From NCBI RefSeq assembly GCF_033366695.1, contig NZ_JAOBTQ010000001.1, positions 3,410,001 to 3,474,000 of the forward strand: a stretch of 64,000 bases of DNA, given 5' to 3'. The translations under genes and the position numbers were made by a program. The DNA is from Streptomyces sp. SCL15-4 (GTDB taxonomy: Bacteria; Actinomycetota; Actinomycetes; Streptomycetales; Streptomycetaceae). Positions 17,010 to 25,805 of this stretch are shown in pieces; the stretch's first letter is position 1, and every line of letters begins with the position of its first letter. The notes under the pieces were generated by a model. That model worked only from the letters and a program-made list of their open reading frames with translations, ran no database searches and was not told the DNA's origin.

Positions 17010-17379
17010 TCAGCCAGGCACCGGCGCCGGGAAGGGCACCTCGCCGGAGCGGACCTTGTGCTCCTGCATCCGGGGCAGGCGGAGCACCACCGCGAGGGCG
17101 AGGACGGCGGCCACGATGTCGAGCGCGTCACAGATCAGCATCGTCCGCACGGCCTCGTGCGGTTCGTCCGCCGTCTCGGCGTGCCGGGACTCACCGGTCG
17201 CGGCCCGGGCCGCGAAGAGGCCGACGAGCCACAGCGCCCACGCAGGCGTTGACCAGCGCGTGCCCGGTCCGCGCGCCCCAGGGCGCACAGGCGTCCCAGC
17301 CGGTGGCGCCGGCGCGTACGTCCGTGACGTACGCGCCGGTGCCACCGGAACCCACGGGCGGACGCCGCCGCGCGTCCAC
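17010..17379 (-). pseudogene. Remnant of a DUF4328-type membrane protein
   Basis: The C-terminal end of a DUF4328-like protein is visible: ALWLVGLFAARAATG, then MLICDALDIVAAVLALAVV, then LRLPRMQEHKV. The preceding piece, WDACAPWGARTGHALVNA, lies in a different frame, one base off, near 17240. The N-terminal membrane segments expected for the family are absent, because the region upstream is the GH20 gene and a large hairpin. So this is a truncated and frameshifted remnant. Family assignment is from memory of other Streptomyces DUF4328 proteins. Confidence 0.5.
17300..17348. repeat. 23-base inverted repeat, probable terminator of GH20 gene
   Basis: Arms 17300..17322 and 17326..17348 match at 22 of 23 positions around a 3-base loop (CGT). 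It starts 39 bases after the GH20 stop on the minus strand, so it can end that transcript, though no T run follows. It lies inside the DUF4328 remnant. Confidence 0.75.
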
Positions 17380-17386
17380 CGGGTTC

Positions 17387-19066
17387 TCAGCCCAGCCGGT
17401 CCGCCAGTTTCCGGAACTCCGTCCAGGACAGCGCGGGGCTGCCCGGGTCCCACAGCTTCTGCGCGGTGGCCCGCAGCGGCATCCGGATCCCGGCGGCGAC
17501 CTGGGCCTCGGTCTGCGCGTGCGGGAAGTCGCACCACACCGCGAACGACCCGCCGAGGATCTGCCCGTCGTAGCGGGCGGGCACGGCGGTGGTGCCGCGC
17601 AGCACCCGCGGCGTCCACTGCTCGTAGATCCGCCGTCCGGTCGGGTAGACGAAGGTCTGCGGCTGGCCGAGCACGTAGTAGAGGAACTCGTCGTTGTAGT
17701 TGAGCACCTGGCGGCCGGCGCTCAGGTACTCGGCCGGGGGCCGGGCGCCGATCTCCTTGCCGGTCCAGTAGGCCACCTGGAGCTTCGGGTCGGGCCGCAC
17801 GGAGGTGCCCCGGAAGAAGCCGTCGTTCCAGGCCCGCACGGTCTTGCCGTGGGCGCGGACGGTGGCGGCGCGCCGGTCGAGCCAGCCGGTGGTGAGGTCG
17901 GCGACGGTCCCGCCGGGCCCGTACGCGCGCCGTGCGGCGGCGGCCAGCTGCGGATACGACGCCTGCGGGTCCCGCGCGGTCAGCGCCTGGTACTCGTCCC
18001 CGCCCAGGTGCCACCGGCCGCCGGTGAACAGGTCGGCGTACTCGTTCAGCAGGTCGTCGACGAGCCTGGCCGAGGCGTCCTTGGAGATGTCGATCGCACC
18101 GCGTATCACCACGCCGTTCGCGTTGCGCAGCACCAGGTCGGGATGGGCGGCGAGGACCGCGCCCAGGTGTCCCGGAGAGTCGATCTCGGGCACGACGGTG
18201 ATGTGCCGGCTGTTCGCGAGCGCCACGATCTCCTTGACCTGCGCCTTGGTCAGGTGGTCGGCGGAGACGATCTCGGGGTGGCCGGAGGACTCGATGCGGA
18301 AGGCCTGGTCGTCGGAGAAGTGCAGGCCCAGCTCGTTGAACTTCAAGTCCCCCAGCTCGCGTATCCGGTCCTCGATCCAGGCCGCGGTGAACGGTTTGCG
18401 CGCGATGTCCAGCATGAACCCGCGCACCGGCTTGGCCGGCCGGTCGCGCACGACACCCTCCGGTGCCGTACCGCCGCCGCGGATCGCCTGCTTCAGGGTG
18501 CGCGTGCCGTAGAAGACACCGGCCTCGCCGGGCCCGCTGATGTCGACCCGCCCGCCCCGGACGGTCAGGGTGTACGACTCCTGGTTCCCGCTTCCGCCGA
18601 GCGAGAGCCGGACGTCACCGGCCCGCGCGTCGTTCCTCTCCCCCGCGTACGCCAGCCCCAGCTCCCCGGCTATGAGCCGTCCCTCGTCGGCGAGCGCCGG
18701 GTCGGCCACCACCACCCGCGCACCGGGCGCGGGGCGCCAGCCGGGGCCGCGCGCCGGGGTGTGGGAGCGGACCGCGGGGATCGTGCGCGGCGCCCGGGAG
18801 AGGGGATACGTCCTGCTCGGGCTCGGGCTCGGGCTCGGAGCCGCCGACGGGCTGTCCGATGCCGTGGGGCCGGTCCGGGTGCCGGCCGCTTCGCCGGACG
18901 AGGACTGCCGGGCGGTGTGCGCCCTGGGCCCGCCGCCGTCGGCCGAGGCCCACACGCCGACGCCCGTGCCGAGCGCGACCGTCCCGGCGAAGACGACGGC
19001 CGTCACCGCCCGCTTCCGTGCCACCTGTCGCGCCGGGTCCCGGCGCCTGCGCCTGTGCTGGGTCAC
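17387..19066 (-). CDS. GH20 beta-N-acetylhexosaminidase, secreted or membrane-anchored
   Basis: A 559-residue enzyme. An Arg-rich N-terminus is followed by a hydrophobic segment (VTAVVFAGTVALGTGVGVW), acting as signal or anchor, then a Ser/Pro-rich linker. The GH20b domain precedes the catalytic barrel, which contains GFMLDIARKPF, LGLHFSDDQAF, VPEIDSPGH and WHLGGDEY near residue 355, with the Asp-Glu pair used in substrate-assisted catalysis. It would remove terminal GlcNAc from chitin oligomers or wall fragments outside the cell. The stop lies next to a strong hairpin. Confidence 0.92.
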   Translation of the reverse strand: MTQHRRRRRDPARQVARKRAVTAVVFAGTVALGTGVGVWASADGGGPRAHTARQSSSGEAAGTRTGPTASDSPSAAPSPSPSPSRTYPLSRAPRTIPAVRSHTPARGPGWRPAPGARVVVADPALADEGRLIAGELGLAYAGERNDARAGDVRLSLGGSGNQESYTLTVRGGRVDISGPGEAGVFYGTRTLKQAIRGGGTAPEGVVRDRPAKPVRGFMLDIARKPFTAAWIEDRIRELGDLKFNELGLHFSDDQAFRIESSGHPEIVSADHLTKAQVKEIVALANSRHITVVPEIDSPGHLGAVLAAHPDLVLRNANGVVIRGAIDISKDASARLVDDLLNEYADLFTGGRWHLGGDEYQALTARDPQASYPQLAAAARRAYGPGGTVADLTTGWLDRRAATVRAHGKTVRAWNDGFFRGTSVRPDPKLQVAYWTGKEIGARPPAEYLSAGRQVLNYNDEFLYYVLGQPQTFVYPTGRRIYEQWTPRVLRGTTAVPARYDGQILGGSFAVWCDFPHAQTEAQVAAGIRMPLRATAQKLWDPGSPALSWTEFRKLADRLG

Positions 19067-19161
19067 CCTGCCAACGTACGACCGCTCCCCGGATCAGCGG
19101 TCAGCCGGACGACGCGAAACTCTGCCGTTCGAGTGAAATTCGGTTATCGCTCGGACACCGT

Positions 19162-19773
19162 ATGACCACTCTCGATAACCTGACGACACTCACATCCTTC
19201 ACACAATCCCCTGCCGCACCCCCTGTGACGCGAGGACCCACGCTGCCCGCCCATCCCCTGCCCTCCCTCCCCAAGCCGCTCGACGCCTTCAACACCGCCG
19301 CCGCCGGCGAGGCCCGCGCTCTGCTCCTGCACTGTCTGCACAGCCCGCGCTGGTCGGACCGGCTCACCGCGCACCGCCCGTACCCCGACCTGGACGCCCT
19401 GCTGGCCGCGGCCGACGAGGCGGCGTACGACCTCTCCCCGGCCGACCTGTCGCAGGCCCTGGCCGGCGAGTCCCTGCCCGAGCTGCCGGAGGGCATCTAC
19501 TCGGCGGCCCACATGGCCTGGAGCGCGGCCCACGCGGCCTACGAGGCCCGGTTCGGCCACGCGTTCGTCATCTACCTGGGCGACGTGCCGCCGGACGAGG
19601 GGCTCGACCGCATCCTCGAAGCCATCCGATCACGATTGGCGAACGATCCCGAGGAGGAACGGGTGACGGCGGCGGAGGAACTCCGGCGCCTGGCACGGGG
19701 ACGGCTGCGGCTCCTGCTCAGCGGCACGGCGGCCCGCACGACCAGCCCAAACGCACCCGCATCCGGCAAATAG
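19162..19773 (+). CDS. OHCU-decarboxylase-like protein lacking the catalytic His motif
   Basis: A 203-residue protein of the 2-oxo-4-hydroxy-4-carboxy-5-ureidoimidazoline decarboxylase fold: PLDAFNTAAAGEARALLLHC, RPYPDLDALLAAADEAAYDL, AYEARFGHAFVIY and SRLANDPEEE. The family motif HPRIGE, holding the catalytic His, is replaced by ESLPEL, and about 20 following residues that include the catalytic Glu are missing. It is therefore unlikely to be a working ureide decarboxylase. No other purine-degradation gene is nearby; it stands just before sdhC. The ATG at 19162 is used, but a later GTG start is possible. Confidence 0.75.
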   Translation: MTTLDNLTTLTSFTQSPAAPPVTRGPTLPAHPLPSLPKPLDAFNTAAAGEARALLLHCLHSPRWSDRLTAHRPYPDLDALLAAADEAAYDLSPADLSQALAGESLPELPEGIYSAAHMAWSAAHAAYEARFGHAFVIYLGDVPPDEGLDRILEAIRSRLANDPEEERVTAAEELRRLARGRLRLLLSGTAARTTSPNAPASGK

Positions 19774-19965
19774 CGGGCGGCGGCGGCCCGGCACCCGCCC
19801 TCGCTAGCCCAACCGCGTGCCAAATAGATCACACAAGGTAGGCCCCCTGTAAGCGGCACGGCGGCACGTGGATACCATGCAGAGGGCCGGTGGACCGTAC
19901 CCGGCCGGGCCCGACCGACAGTGAAGCCGGCGCGGCCCTAGTCCCCGCTCCCGGAGGGTTCTTCC

Positions 19966-20346
19966 GTGCCGGCTGGAACGCTGTACCGCGGCCGGGAAGG
20001 AATGTGGTCCTGGGTGGCTCACCGAGTCACCGGCGTCCTCATTTTCTTCTTCCTGTTCGTTCATGTGCTGGACACCGCTCTCGTGCGTGTCTCCCCCGAG
20101 GACTACGACAAGGTCGTAGCCACGTACAAGACGCCGATCGTCGCGCTGCTGGAGTACGGCCTCGTCGCCGCCATCCTCTTCCACGCGCTCAACGGCCTGC
20201 GTGTCATCGCCGTCGACTTCTGGTCGAAGGGCCCGCGCTACCAGAAGCAGATGTTCTGGACCGTGATGATCGTCTGGATCGTCCTGATGCTCGGGGCGAT
20301 CTACCCGGTTCTCGGCCACGCCTACCGAGTCCTCTTTGGGAGCTGA
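19966..20346 (+). CDS. sdhC: Succinate dehydrogenase cytochrome b556 subunit
   Basis: A 126-residue membrane subunit with three helices. YRGREGMWSWVAHRVTGVL and FFLFVHVLDTAL are typical of actinobacterial SdhC; the His in VAHR/FVHV and in LFHALNGLR are candidate haem or quinone-site residues. It anchors the SdhAB catalytic pair in the membrane and passes electrons to menaquinone. The GTG at 19966 has GGAGG upstream. First gene of sdhCDAB, 5 bases before sdhD. Confidence 0.96.
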   Translation: MPAGTLYRGREGMWSWVAHRVTGVLIFFFLFVHVLDTALVRVSPEDYDKVVATYKTPIVALLEYGLVAAILFHALNGLRVIAVDFWSKGPRYQKQMFWTVMIVWIVLMLGAIYPVLGHAYRVLFGS

Positions 20347-20351
20347 CGCCG

Positions 20352-20834
20352 ATGTCCACGACTGAAACCACGGCCTCCGGAGTGGGCCCCGTCGAGGGCG
20401 CCCCCGTCTACACCGTCGATCATCCGGCCCCGCTGATCGAGGCCCCGCGCAAGCGCACCAAGAAGACCCCGAAGTCGACGCGGGGCAACTTCGAGCTGGC
20501 GGCGTGGCTGTTCATGCGCCTGTCCGGCATCGTGCTGGTCGTCCTCGTCCTCGGCCACCTGCTGATCCAGCTGGTGCTGGACGGCGGCGTCTCCAAGATC
20601 GGTTTCGCCTTCGTGGCGGGCCGCTGGGCGTCCCCGTTCTGGCAGGTGTGGGACCTGGTCATGCTGTGGCTGGCGATGCTGCACGGCGCCAACGGCCTGC
20701 GCACGGTCATCAACGACTACGCCGAGCGGCCGGCCAGCCGGCTGTGGCTGAAGGCTCTGCTCTACACCGCCACGGTGTTCACCATCCTGCTGGGCACGCT
20801 GGTGATCTTCACCTTCGACCCGAACATCCGCTAG
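20352..20834 (+). CDS. sdhD: Succinate dehydrogenase membrane anchor subunit
   Basis: A 160-residue protein: a 50-residue charged cytoplasmic N-terminus ([13 protein letters not shown]), then three membrane helices including [15 protein letters not shown] and [17 protein letters not shown], the conserved quinone-site segment. It pairs with SdhC as the membrane anchor of complex II. Nineteen bases separate it from sdhA. Confidence 0.94.
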   Translation: MSTTETTASGVGPVEGAPVYTVDHPAPLIEAPRKRTKKTPKSTRGNFELAAWLFMRLSGIVLVVLVLGHLLIQLVLDGGVSKIGFAFVAGRWASPFWQVWDLVMLWLAMLHGANGLRTVINDYAERPASRLWLKALLYTATVFTILLGTLVIFTFDPNIR

Positions 20835-20853
20835 GCACGGGGCTGCGAGAATC

Positions 20854-22608
20854 ATGAAGATCCACAAGTACGACACCGTCATCGTCGGCGCCGGCGGCGC
20901 GGGCATGCGCGCCGCCATCGAGGCGACGAAGCGCAGCCGCACCGCGGTCCTGACCAAGCTCTACCCCACCCGCTCCCACACGGGCGCCGCGCAGGGCGGC
21001 ATGGCCGCCGCGCTGGCCAACGTGGAGGAGGACAACTGGGAGTGGCACACCTTCGACACGGTCAAGGGCGGTGACTACCTGGTCGACCAGGACGCCGCCG
21101 AGATCCTGGCGAAGGAGGCCATCGACGCCGTCCTCGACCTGGAGAAGATGGGCCTGCCGTTCAACCGGACCCCGAACGGCACCATCGACCAGCGCCGCTT
21201 CGGCGGCCACTCCCGCAACCACGGCGAGGCCCCGGTCCGCCGGTCCTGCTACGCCGCGGACCGCACCGGCCACATGATCCTCCAGACGCTGTACCAGAAC
21301 TGCGTCAAGGAGGGCGTGGAGTTCTTCAACGAGTTCTACGTCCTGGACCAGCTGATCACCGAGGTCGACGGCGTCAAGCGGTCCGCCGGCGTGGTGGCGT
21401 ACGAGCTGGCCACCGGCGAGATCCACGTCTTCCAGGCGAAGGCCGTGATCTACGCCTCCGGCGGCACCGGCAAGTTCTTCAAGGTGACGTCGAACGCCCA
21501 CACCCTCACCGGTGACGGCCAGGCGGCGGTCTACCGGCGCGGGATCCCGCTGGAGGACATGGAGTTCTTCCAGTTCCACCCGACCGGCATCTGGCGCATG
21601 GGCATCCTGCTCACCGAGGGCGCGCGCGGCGAGGGCGGCATCCTGCGCAACAAGGACGGCGAGCGCTTCATGGAGAAGTACGCTCCCGTCATGAAGGACC
21701 TGGCGTCCCGTGACGTCGTGTCCCGCTCCATCTACACGGAGATCCGCGAGGGCCGCGGCTGCGGTCCCGAGGGCGACCACGTGTACCTGGACCTGACCCA
21801 CCTGCCGCCGGAGCAGCTGGACGCCAAGCTCCCGGACATCACCGAGTTCGCGCGGACCTACCTCGGCATCGAGCCGTACACGGACCCGATCCCGATCCAG
21901 CCGACCGCGCACTACGCGATGGGCGGCATCCCGACGAACGTCGAGGGTGAGGTCCTGGCGGACAACACCACCGTCGTCCCGGGTCTGTACGCGGCCGGCG
22001 AGGTCGCCTGCGTCTCCGTGCACGGCGCCAACCGCCTCGGCACCAACTCGCTGCTGGACATCAACGTCTTCGGCCGCCGCGCGGGCATCGCCGCCGCCGA
22101 GTACTCGGCCAAGGCCGACTACGTCGAGCTGCCGGAGAACCCGGAGTCCTTCGTCGTCGGGCAGATCGAGCGGCTGCGCACCTCCACCGGCAACGAGCGG
22201 GTGGCGACCCTGCGCCGCGAGCTGCAGGAGACCATGGACGCCAACGTCATGGTGTTCCGCACCGAGCAGACGATCAAGACGGCGGTCGAGAAGATCGCCG
22301 AGCTGAAGGAGCGCTACAAGAACGTGGCGATCCAGGACAAGGGCAAGCGTTTCAACACGGACCTCCTTGAGGCGATCGAGCTGGGCAACCTGCTCGACCT
22401 GGCCGAGGTCATGGCCGTCTCGGCCCTCGCCCGCAAGGAGTCCCGCGGCGGTCACTACCGCGAGGACTACCCGAACCGCGACGACGTCAACTTCATGCGC
22501 CACACCATGGCGTACCGCGAGGTCGGCGCCGACGGCTCGGAAACCGTCCGTCTCGACTACAAGCCGGTCGTCCAGACCCGCTACCAGCCGATGGAGCGTA
22601 AGTACTGA
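20854..22608 (+). CDS. sdhA: Succinate dehydrogenase flavoprotein subunit
   Basis: A 584-residue flavoprotein that oxidises succinate to fumarate in the TCA cycle. It shows the FAD-binding [30 protein letters not shown] with the His that carries covalent [20 protein letters not shown] and [11 protein letters not shown]. Length is normal. Its stop shares a base with the sdhB start (TGATG), so the two catalytic subunits are coupled. Confidence 0.98.
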   Translation: MKIHKYDTVIVGAGGAGMRAAIEATKRSRTAVLTKLYPTRSHTGAAQGGMAAALANVEEDNWEWHTFDTVKGGDYLVDQDAAEILAKEAIDAVLDLEKMGLPFNRTPNGTIDQRRFGGHSRNHGEAPVRRSCYAADRTGHMILQTLYQNCVKEGVEFFNEFYVLDQLITEVDGVKRSAGVVAYELATGEIHVFQAKAVIYASGGTGKFFKVTSNAHTLTGDGQAAVYRRGIPLEDMEFFQFHPTGIWRMGILLTEGARGEGGILRNKDGERFMEKYAPVMKDLASRDVVSRSIYTEIREGRGCGPEGDHVYLDLTHLPPEQLDAKLPDITEFARTYLGIEPYTDPIPIQPTAHYAMGGIPTNVEGEVLADNTTVVPGLYAAGEVACVSVHGANRLGTNSLLDINVFGRRAGIAAAEYSAKADYVELPENPESFVVGQIERLRTSTGNERVATLRRELQETMDANVMVFRTEQTIKTAVEKIAELKERYKNVAIQDKGKRFNTDLLEAIELGNLLDLAEVMAVSALARKESRGGHYREDYPNRDDVNFMRHTMAYREVGADGSETVRLDYKPVVQTRYQPMERKY

Positions 22609-23387
22609 TGGCTACCCCTGTTCTGGACAAGGCGGACGCGGCCGGCCGGCCCGAGCCCGGCTTCGCCGACTCCCCCTACATCACGGTCACCTTCCGCGTC
22701 CGCCGGTTCAACCCGGAGGTCTCGGCCGAGGCCACCTGGGAAGACTTCCAGCTGGAGATCGACCCCAAGGAGCGGGTCCTCGACGGTCTGCACAAGATCA
22801 AGTGGGACATCGACGGCAGCCTCACCTTCCGCCGCTCGTGCGCGCACGGCATCTGCGGCTCGGACGCGATGCGGATCAACGGCAAGAACCGCCTTGCCTG
22901 CAAGACGCTGATCAAGGACATCAACCCCGAGAAGCCGATCACGGTCGAGCCCATCAAGGGCCTGACGGTCCTGAAGGACCTGGTCGTCGACATGGAGCCG
23001 TTCTTCCAGGCGTACCGGGACGTCATGCCGTTCCTGGTCACCAAGGAGACGAACGAGCCGACCCGTGAGCGCCTGCAGTCCGCCGAGGACCGCGAGCGCT
23101 TCGACGACACGACGAAGTGCATCCTCTGCGCCGCCTGCACCTCCTCCTGCCCGGTGTTCTGGAACGACGGCCAGTACTTCGGTCCGGCCGCGATCGTGAA
23201 CGCGCACCGCTTCATCTTCGACAGCCGTGACGAGGCGGGCGAGCAGCGCCTGGAGATCCTGAACGACCGCGATGGCGTGTGGCGCTGCCGCACGACCTTC
23301 AACTGCACGGACGCCTGCCCGCGCGGTATCGAGGTCACGAAGGCCATCCAGGAAGTGAAGCGCGCCCTGATCACGCGCCGCTACTGA
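22608..23387 (+). CDS. sdhB: Succinate dehydrogenase iron-sulfur subunit
   Basis: A 259-residue subunit carrying three clusters. The [2Fe-2S] ligands are in SCAHGICGSDAM and the Cys of NRLACK; the second and third clusters are in CILCAACTSSCPVFW and FNCTDACPRGIEV. It passes electrons from SdhA FAD to the membrane quinone. Last gene of the operon, followed by two hairpins. Confidence 0.97.
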   Translation: MATPVLDKADAAGRPEPGFADSPYITVTFRVRRFNPEVSAEATWEDFQLEIDPKERVLDGLHKIKWDIDGSLTFRRSCAHGICGSDAMRINGKNRLACKTLIKDINPEKPITVEPIKGLTVLKDLVVDMEPFFQAYRDVMPFLVTKETNEPTRERLQSAEDRERFDDTTKCILCAACTSSCPVFWNDGQYFGPAAIVNAHRFIFDSRDEAGEQRLEILNDRDGVWRCRTTFNCTDACPRGIEVTKAIQEVKRALITRRY

Positions 23388-23403
23388 CCTGCCGAGGCAC
23401 CGC

Positions 23404-23438
23404 CGAGGGCCCCGCTCCGTACAGGAGCGGGGCCCTCG
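23404..23438 (+). terminator. Terminator of sdhCDAB
   Basis: A perfect 15-base stem, CGAGGGCCCCGCTCC paired with GGAGCGGGGCCCTCG, around a 5-base loop. It begins 17 bases after the sdhB stop. Confidence 0.88.
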
Positions 23439-23464
23439 CGCACGCGCCGCGAGCCGCCTTCGCC

Positions 23465-23496
23465 GAGCCCCACCGAAGTCCCTCCCGGTGGGGCTC
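23465..23496 (+). terminator. Second hairpin after sdhB
   Basis: GAGCCCCACC pairs with GGTGGGGCTC around a 12-base loop, between the first terminator and the next promoter. Likely a back-up terminator insulating the next gene. Confidence 0.6.
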
Positions 23497-23532
23497 CTCG
23501 ATTCCCGGGGTCCGGGAACCTAATGTGACGAC

Positions 23533-23943
23533 ATGTCAGACGAAGAGTCGTACGAACTGCTCGGGTTCGACAACGTGCTGCTCCCCGTCGGCGACCTCGG
23601 CGAGGCCGTCGCCTTCTACGAGCGGGCCGGGTTCACCGTGGGCTTCCGGCTGGACGAGGCCGGGATCGCGGTGCTGAGGGTCGGCGCGGAGACGCCCGGC
23701 ATCCTGTTGCGCGCCGAGGAGGGGCTGGGACACCGGTCGCCGCACTGGCCCTCGCCGCGGGTCTGGCTGGAGGTGCCGGACGCGCGGGTCGCGGCGCGGG
23801 AGCTGGCCGCCGCCGGGATCCCGCCGCTGGACGAGATCGGCCAGGGCGCCACCGGCTGGACCGTGGAGATCGCCGATCCCTGGGGCAACGTCCTGGGCTT
23901 CACGGACTACACCAAGCGTCCCTCCCTGGCCCGCCGCGCCTGA
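23533..23943 (+). CDS. VOC/glyoxalase-fold protein
   Basis: A 136-residue single-domain VOC protein: LGFDNVLLPVGDLGEAVAFY starts the first beta-alpha unit, and GATGWTVEIADPWGNVLGFTDY ends the second, with the usual DPxGN motif and a Glu at the metal position. Substrate unknown; such proteins include antibiotic-resistance and dioxygenase relatives. The ATG lies 6 bases after TAATGT (23521..23526), a leaderless-type promoter. Confidence 0.85.
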   Translation: MSDEESYELLGFDNVLLPVGDLGEAVAFYERAGFTVGFRLDEAGIAVLRVGAETPGILLRAEEGLGHRSPHWPSPRVWLEVPDARVAARELAAAGIPPLDEIGQGATGWTVEIADPWGNVLGFTDYTKRPSLARRA

Positions 23944-24039
23944 GCGGCGGGCCGAGGGCCGGTCCCACCGCACGGCACGGGCCCGCGTCCCGCCGTCCCG
24001 CGCGGGGACCGCCCCGGCCGGTCGTTAGGCTCTCCTACC

Positions 24040-24789
24040 GTGCCCGTGAAGAACGACGGCCCCGAGGCGGCCGGTCCCCAGAGCAGCAAGTCCGAGCAGA
24101 CCCGCGCGCTGATCCTGGAGACCGCGATGCGGTTGTTCCAGGAGCGGGGCTACGACAAGACGACCATGCGGGCCATCGCCAAGGAGGCCGGGGTCTCCGT
24201 CGGCAACGCCTACTACTACTTCGAGGGCAAGGAACACCTGATCCAGGGCTTCTACGACCGGATCGCCGCCGAGCACCAGGCGGTGGTCCGGTCGGTGCTG
24301 GAGCGGGAGACCGACCTGGAGGAGCGGCTCGCCGGGGTGCTGACCGCGTGGCTGGACATCGCCCGGCCGTACCACGAGTTCGCGGTCCAGTTCTTCAAGA
24401 ACGCCGCCGACCCCGACAGCCCGCTCAGCCCCTTCTCACCGGAGAGCGAGCACGCGCGCGAGCAGGCCATCAGCGTGCACCGGGAGGTGCTGGCCGGTTC
24501 GAGGTCCAAGGTGGCGCCGGAACTGCGGGACGTCCTGCCGGAATTGATGTGGCTCTCGCAGATGGGCCTGGTGCTGTACTGGATCTTCGACCGCACGGAG
24601 AACCGTGAGCGCAGCTACCGGCTGGCGCGGCGCGGGGCCCGGCTGACCGCGCGCGGGGTGGCCCTGGCCCGCTTCCGGGTGCTGCGGCCGCTGGTCATGG
24701 AGGTCCACGAGCTGTTCACGGACTTCCTGCCGGGGATGACGAGGGTCCTGCCGGACCCGGGGCGCGGGGACCGGGAGAGCGGCGGGTGA
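24040..24789 (+). CDS. TetR-family transcriptional regulator
   Basis: A 249-residue regulator. The N-terminal HTH spans about residues 20-65: TRALILETAMRLFQERGY and VSVGNAYYYFEGKEHLIQG. The ligand domain after it is helical and unassigned. The GTG at 24040 lies 8 bases after TAGGCT, leaderless style. Its target is unclear; neither neighbour is an obvious transporter. Confidence 0.9.
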   Translation: MPVKNDGPEAAGPQSSKSEQTRALILETAMRLFQERGYDKTTMRAIAKEAGVSVGNAYYYFEGKEHLIQGFYDRIAAEHQAVVRSVLERETDLEERLAGVLTAWLDIARPYHEFAVQFFKNAADPDSPLSPFSPESEHAREQAISVHREVLAGSRSKVAPELRDVLPELMWLSQMGLVLYWIFDRTENRERSYRLARRGARLTARGVALARFRVLRPLVMEVHELFTDFLPGMTRVLPDPGRGDRESGG

Positions 24790-24879
24790 TCACTTTCGGG
24801 TGAAGGCGCGGGAACGGGACACGTGGCCGGGGAACTGCCTACGATGATGCTCTCGACACCAGCCCCTAGGAGGCACGCG

Positions 24880-25497
24880 ATGTCCGCTGCATCCGTCGAG
24901 CAGCCCTTCGACGCCGACGAGCCGTTCTCCCTCACGGCCATCGCCGACGAGATCATGGAGCGCCATCCGGGCTACCGCGTCGAGATCATCGGAGGCCATC
25001 TCCTCGTGACCCCTTCACCGGATGCCCCGCACGCCCGCGCTCTGACCAAGCTCATGCGGCCCTTCATCGCCGCGGGCCTCGATGACGGCGAGACCGAGGT
25101 CCTCCAGAGCGTCGCGATCAAGCTCCCCACCGGCGCCGAGGACTACTGCATCCCCGATCTCGTGGTCGTGGACGCCGACATCGACGACCACTTCATCGAA
25201 AACAACGCCTACGACCCGGTCTGCTTCCGCCTCGTCCTGGAGGTCACCTCCAACAACTGGCGCGACGACCTGAAGACCAAGGTCGGCGCGTACGCCGAGG
25301 TCAAGGTCCCGGTCTATGTGGTGGTCGACCGCAAGCACCAGCGCCTCCACGTGCTCACCGAGCCCGACGGCAGCGAGTACACCAGCCACCGCGTGCACGC
25401 CCCGGGTGAGAAGGTCACGCTGCCCGACTCGGTCGGTGCCGAGGTCACCCTCGACGTGGAGCAGATCATCAGGGCCGGACAGAGGAAGGCCGACTGA
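24880..25497 (+). CDS. Uma2-family (DUF820) nuclease-fold protein
   Basis: A 205-residue protein of the Uma2 family, common and multi-copy in Streptomyces. The PD-(D/E)xK-type residues are in IPDLVVVDADID, LVLEVTSNNW and LKTKVGAYAEVKVPVYVVVDR. Real nuclease activity is not shown for most members. The ATG at 24880 follows a perfect AGGAGG 7 bases before it. It stands alone between its own promoter and a strong terminator. Confidence 0.88.
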   Translation: MSAASVEQPFDADEPFSLTAIADEIMERHPGYRVEIIGGHLLVTPSPDAPHARALTKLMRPFIAAGLDDGETEVLQSVAIKLPTGAEDYCIPDLVVVDADIDDHFIENNAYDPVCFRLVLEVTSNNWRDDLKTKVGAYAEVKVPVYVVVDRKHQRLHVLTEPDGSEYTSHRVHAPGEKVTLPDSVGAEVTLDVEQIIRAGQRKAD

Positions 25498-25515
25498 GCG
25501 GACCCGTCCCAGCCC

Positions 25516-25553
25516 GAAAACCCCCGTGTCCTCCCTCGGGCACGGGGGTTTTC
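25516..25553 (+). terminator. Terminator after the Uma2-family gene
   Basis: GAAAACCCCCGTG pairs with CACGGGGGTTTTC, a perfect 13-base stem with A/T ends on both sides, so it can work in both directions between the converging Uma2 and SCO4848-type genes. Confidence 0.9.
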
Positions 25554-25565
25554 CGCGTGCGTCCG

Positions 25566-25805
25566 CTATGAGTTGCGGCGCAGTGCGCGCACGCCGCGCA
25601 ACCCGATGACCCCGATGACCGTCCCCAATACGAAGGAAACGACTGCGAGCAGCAGGTGCACCCAGAAGTACGCGGTCGGGTGACCGTCGTCGAAGGCCAG
25701 ACCGCTGCCGTCCTTGACGAGATTCTTGACGAAAGTGACCCAGATGACCCAGCTCCACACCCCGAAGGCGAGCAGGAACCAGGAGACAGGGCGGCTGAGC
25801 TTCAT
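25566..25805 (-). CDS. SCO4848-family small membrane protein
   Basis: A 79-residue protein with two membrane helices (WFLLAFGVWSWVIWVTFV and VHLLLAVVSFVLGTVIGVI) and a basic C-terminus (RGVRALRRNS). I match it to the SCO4848 family, conserved beside the D-Ala-D-Ala carboxypeptidase in Streptomyces; function unknown. Its ATG (25805..25803) shares two bases with the divergent ATG at 25804. GATACT lies 6 bases before it on the minus strand, suggesting a leaderless transcript. Confidence 0.85.
   Translation of the reverse strand: MKLSRPVSWFLLAFGVWSWVIWVTFVKNLVKDGSGLAFDDGHPTAYFWVHLLLAVVSFVLGTVIGVIGLRGVRALRRNS

Noticed and set aside
17300..17348. Insertion sequence end
   Set aside because: No transposase, no second end and no target duplication; hairpin placement suits a terminator.
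17191..17379. Small independent gene of 62 codons
   Set aside because: Its middle is coded by the inverted repeat, and its end reads as part of the DUF4328 remnant in another frame.
14705..19165. 1486-codon open frame on the plus strand
   Set aside because: Shadow across sigma, frameshifted and GH20 genes; low complexity Arg/Pro/Gly content with no domain.
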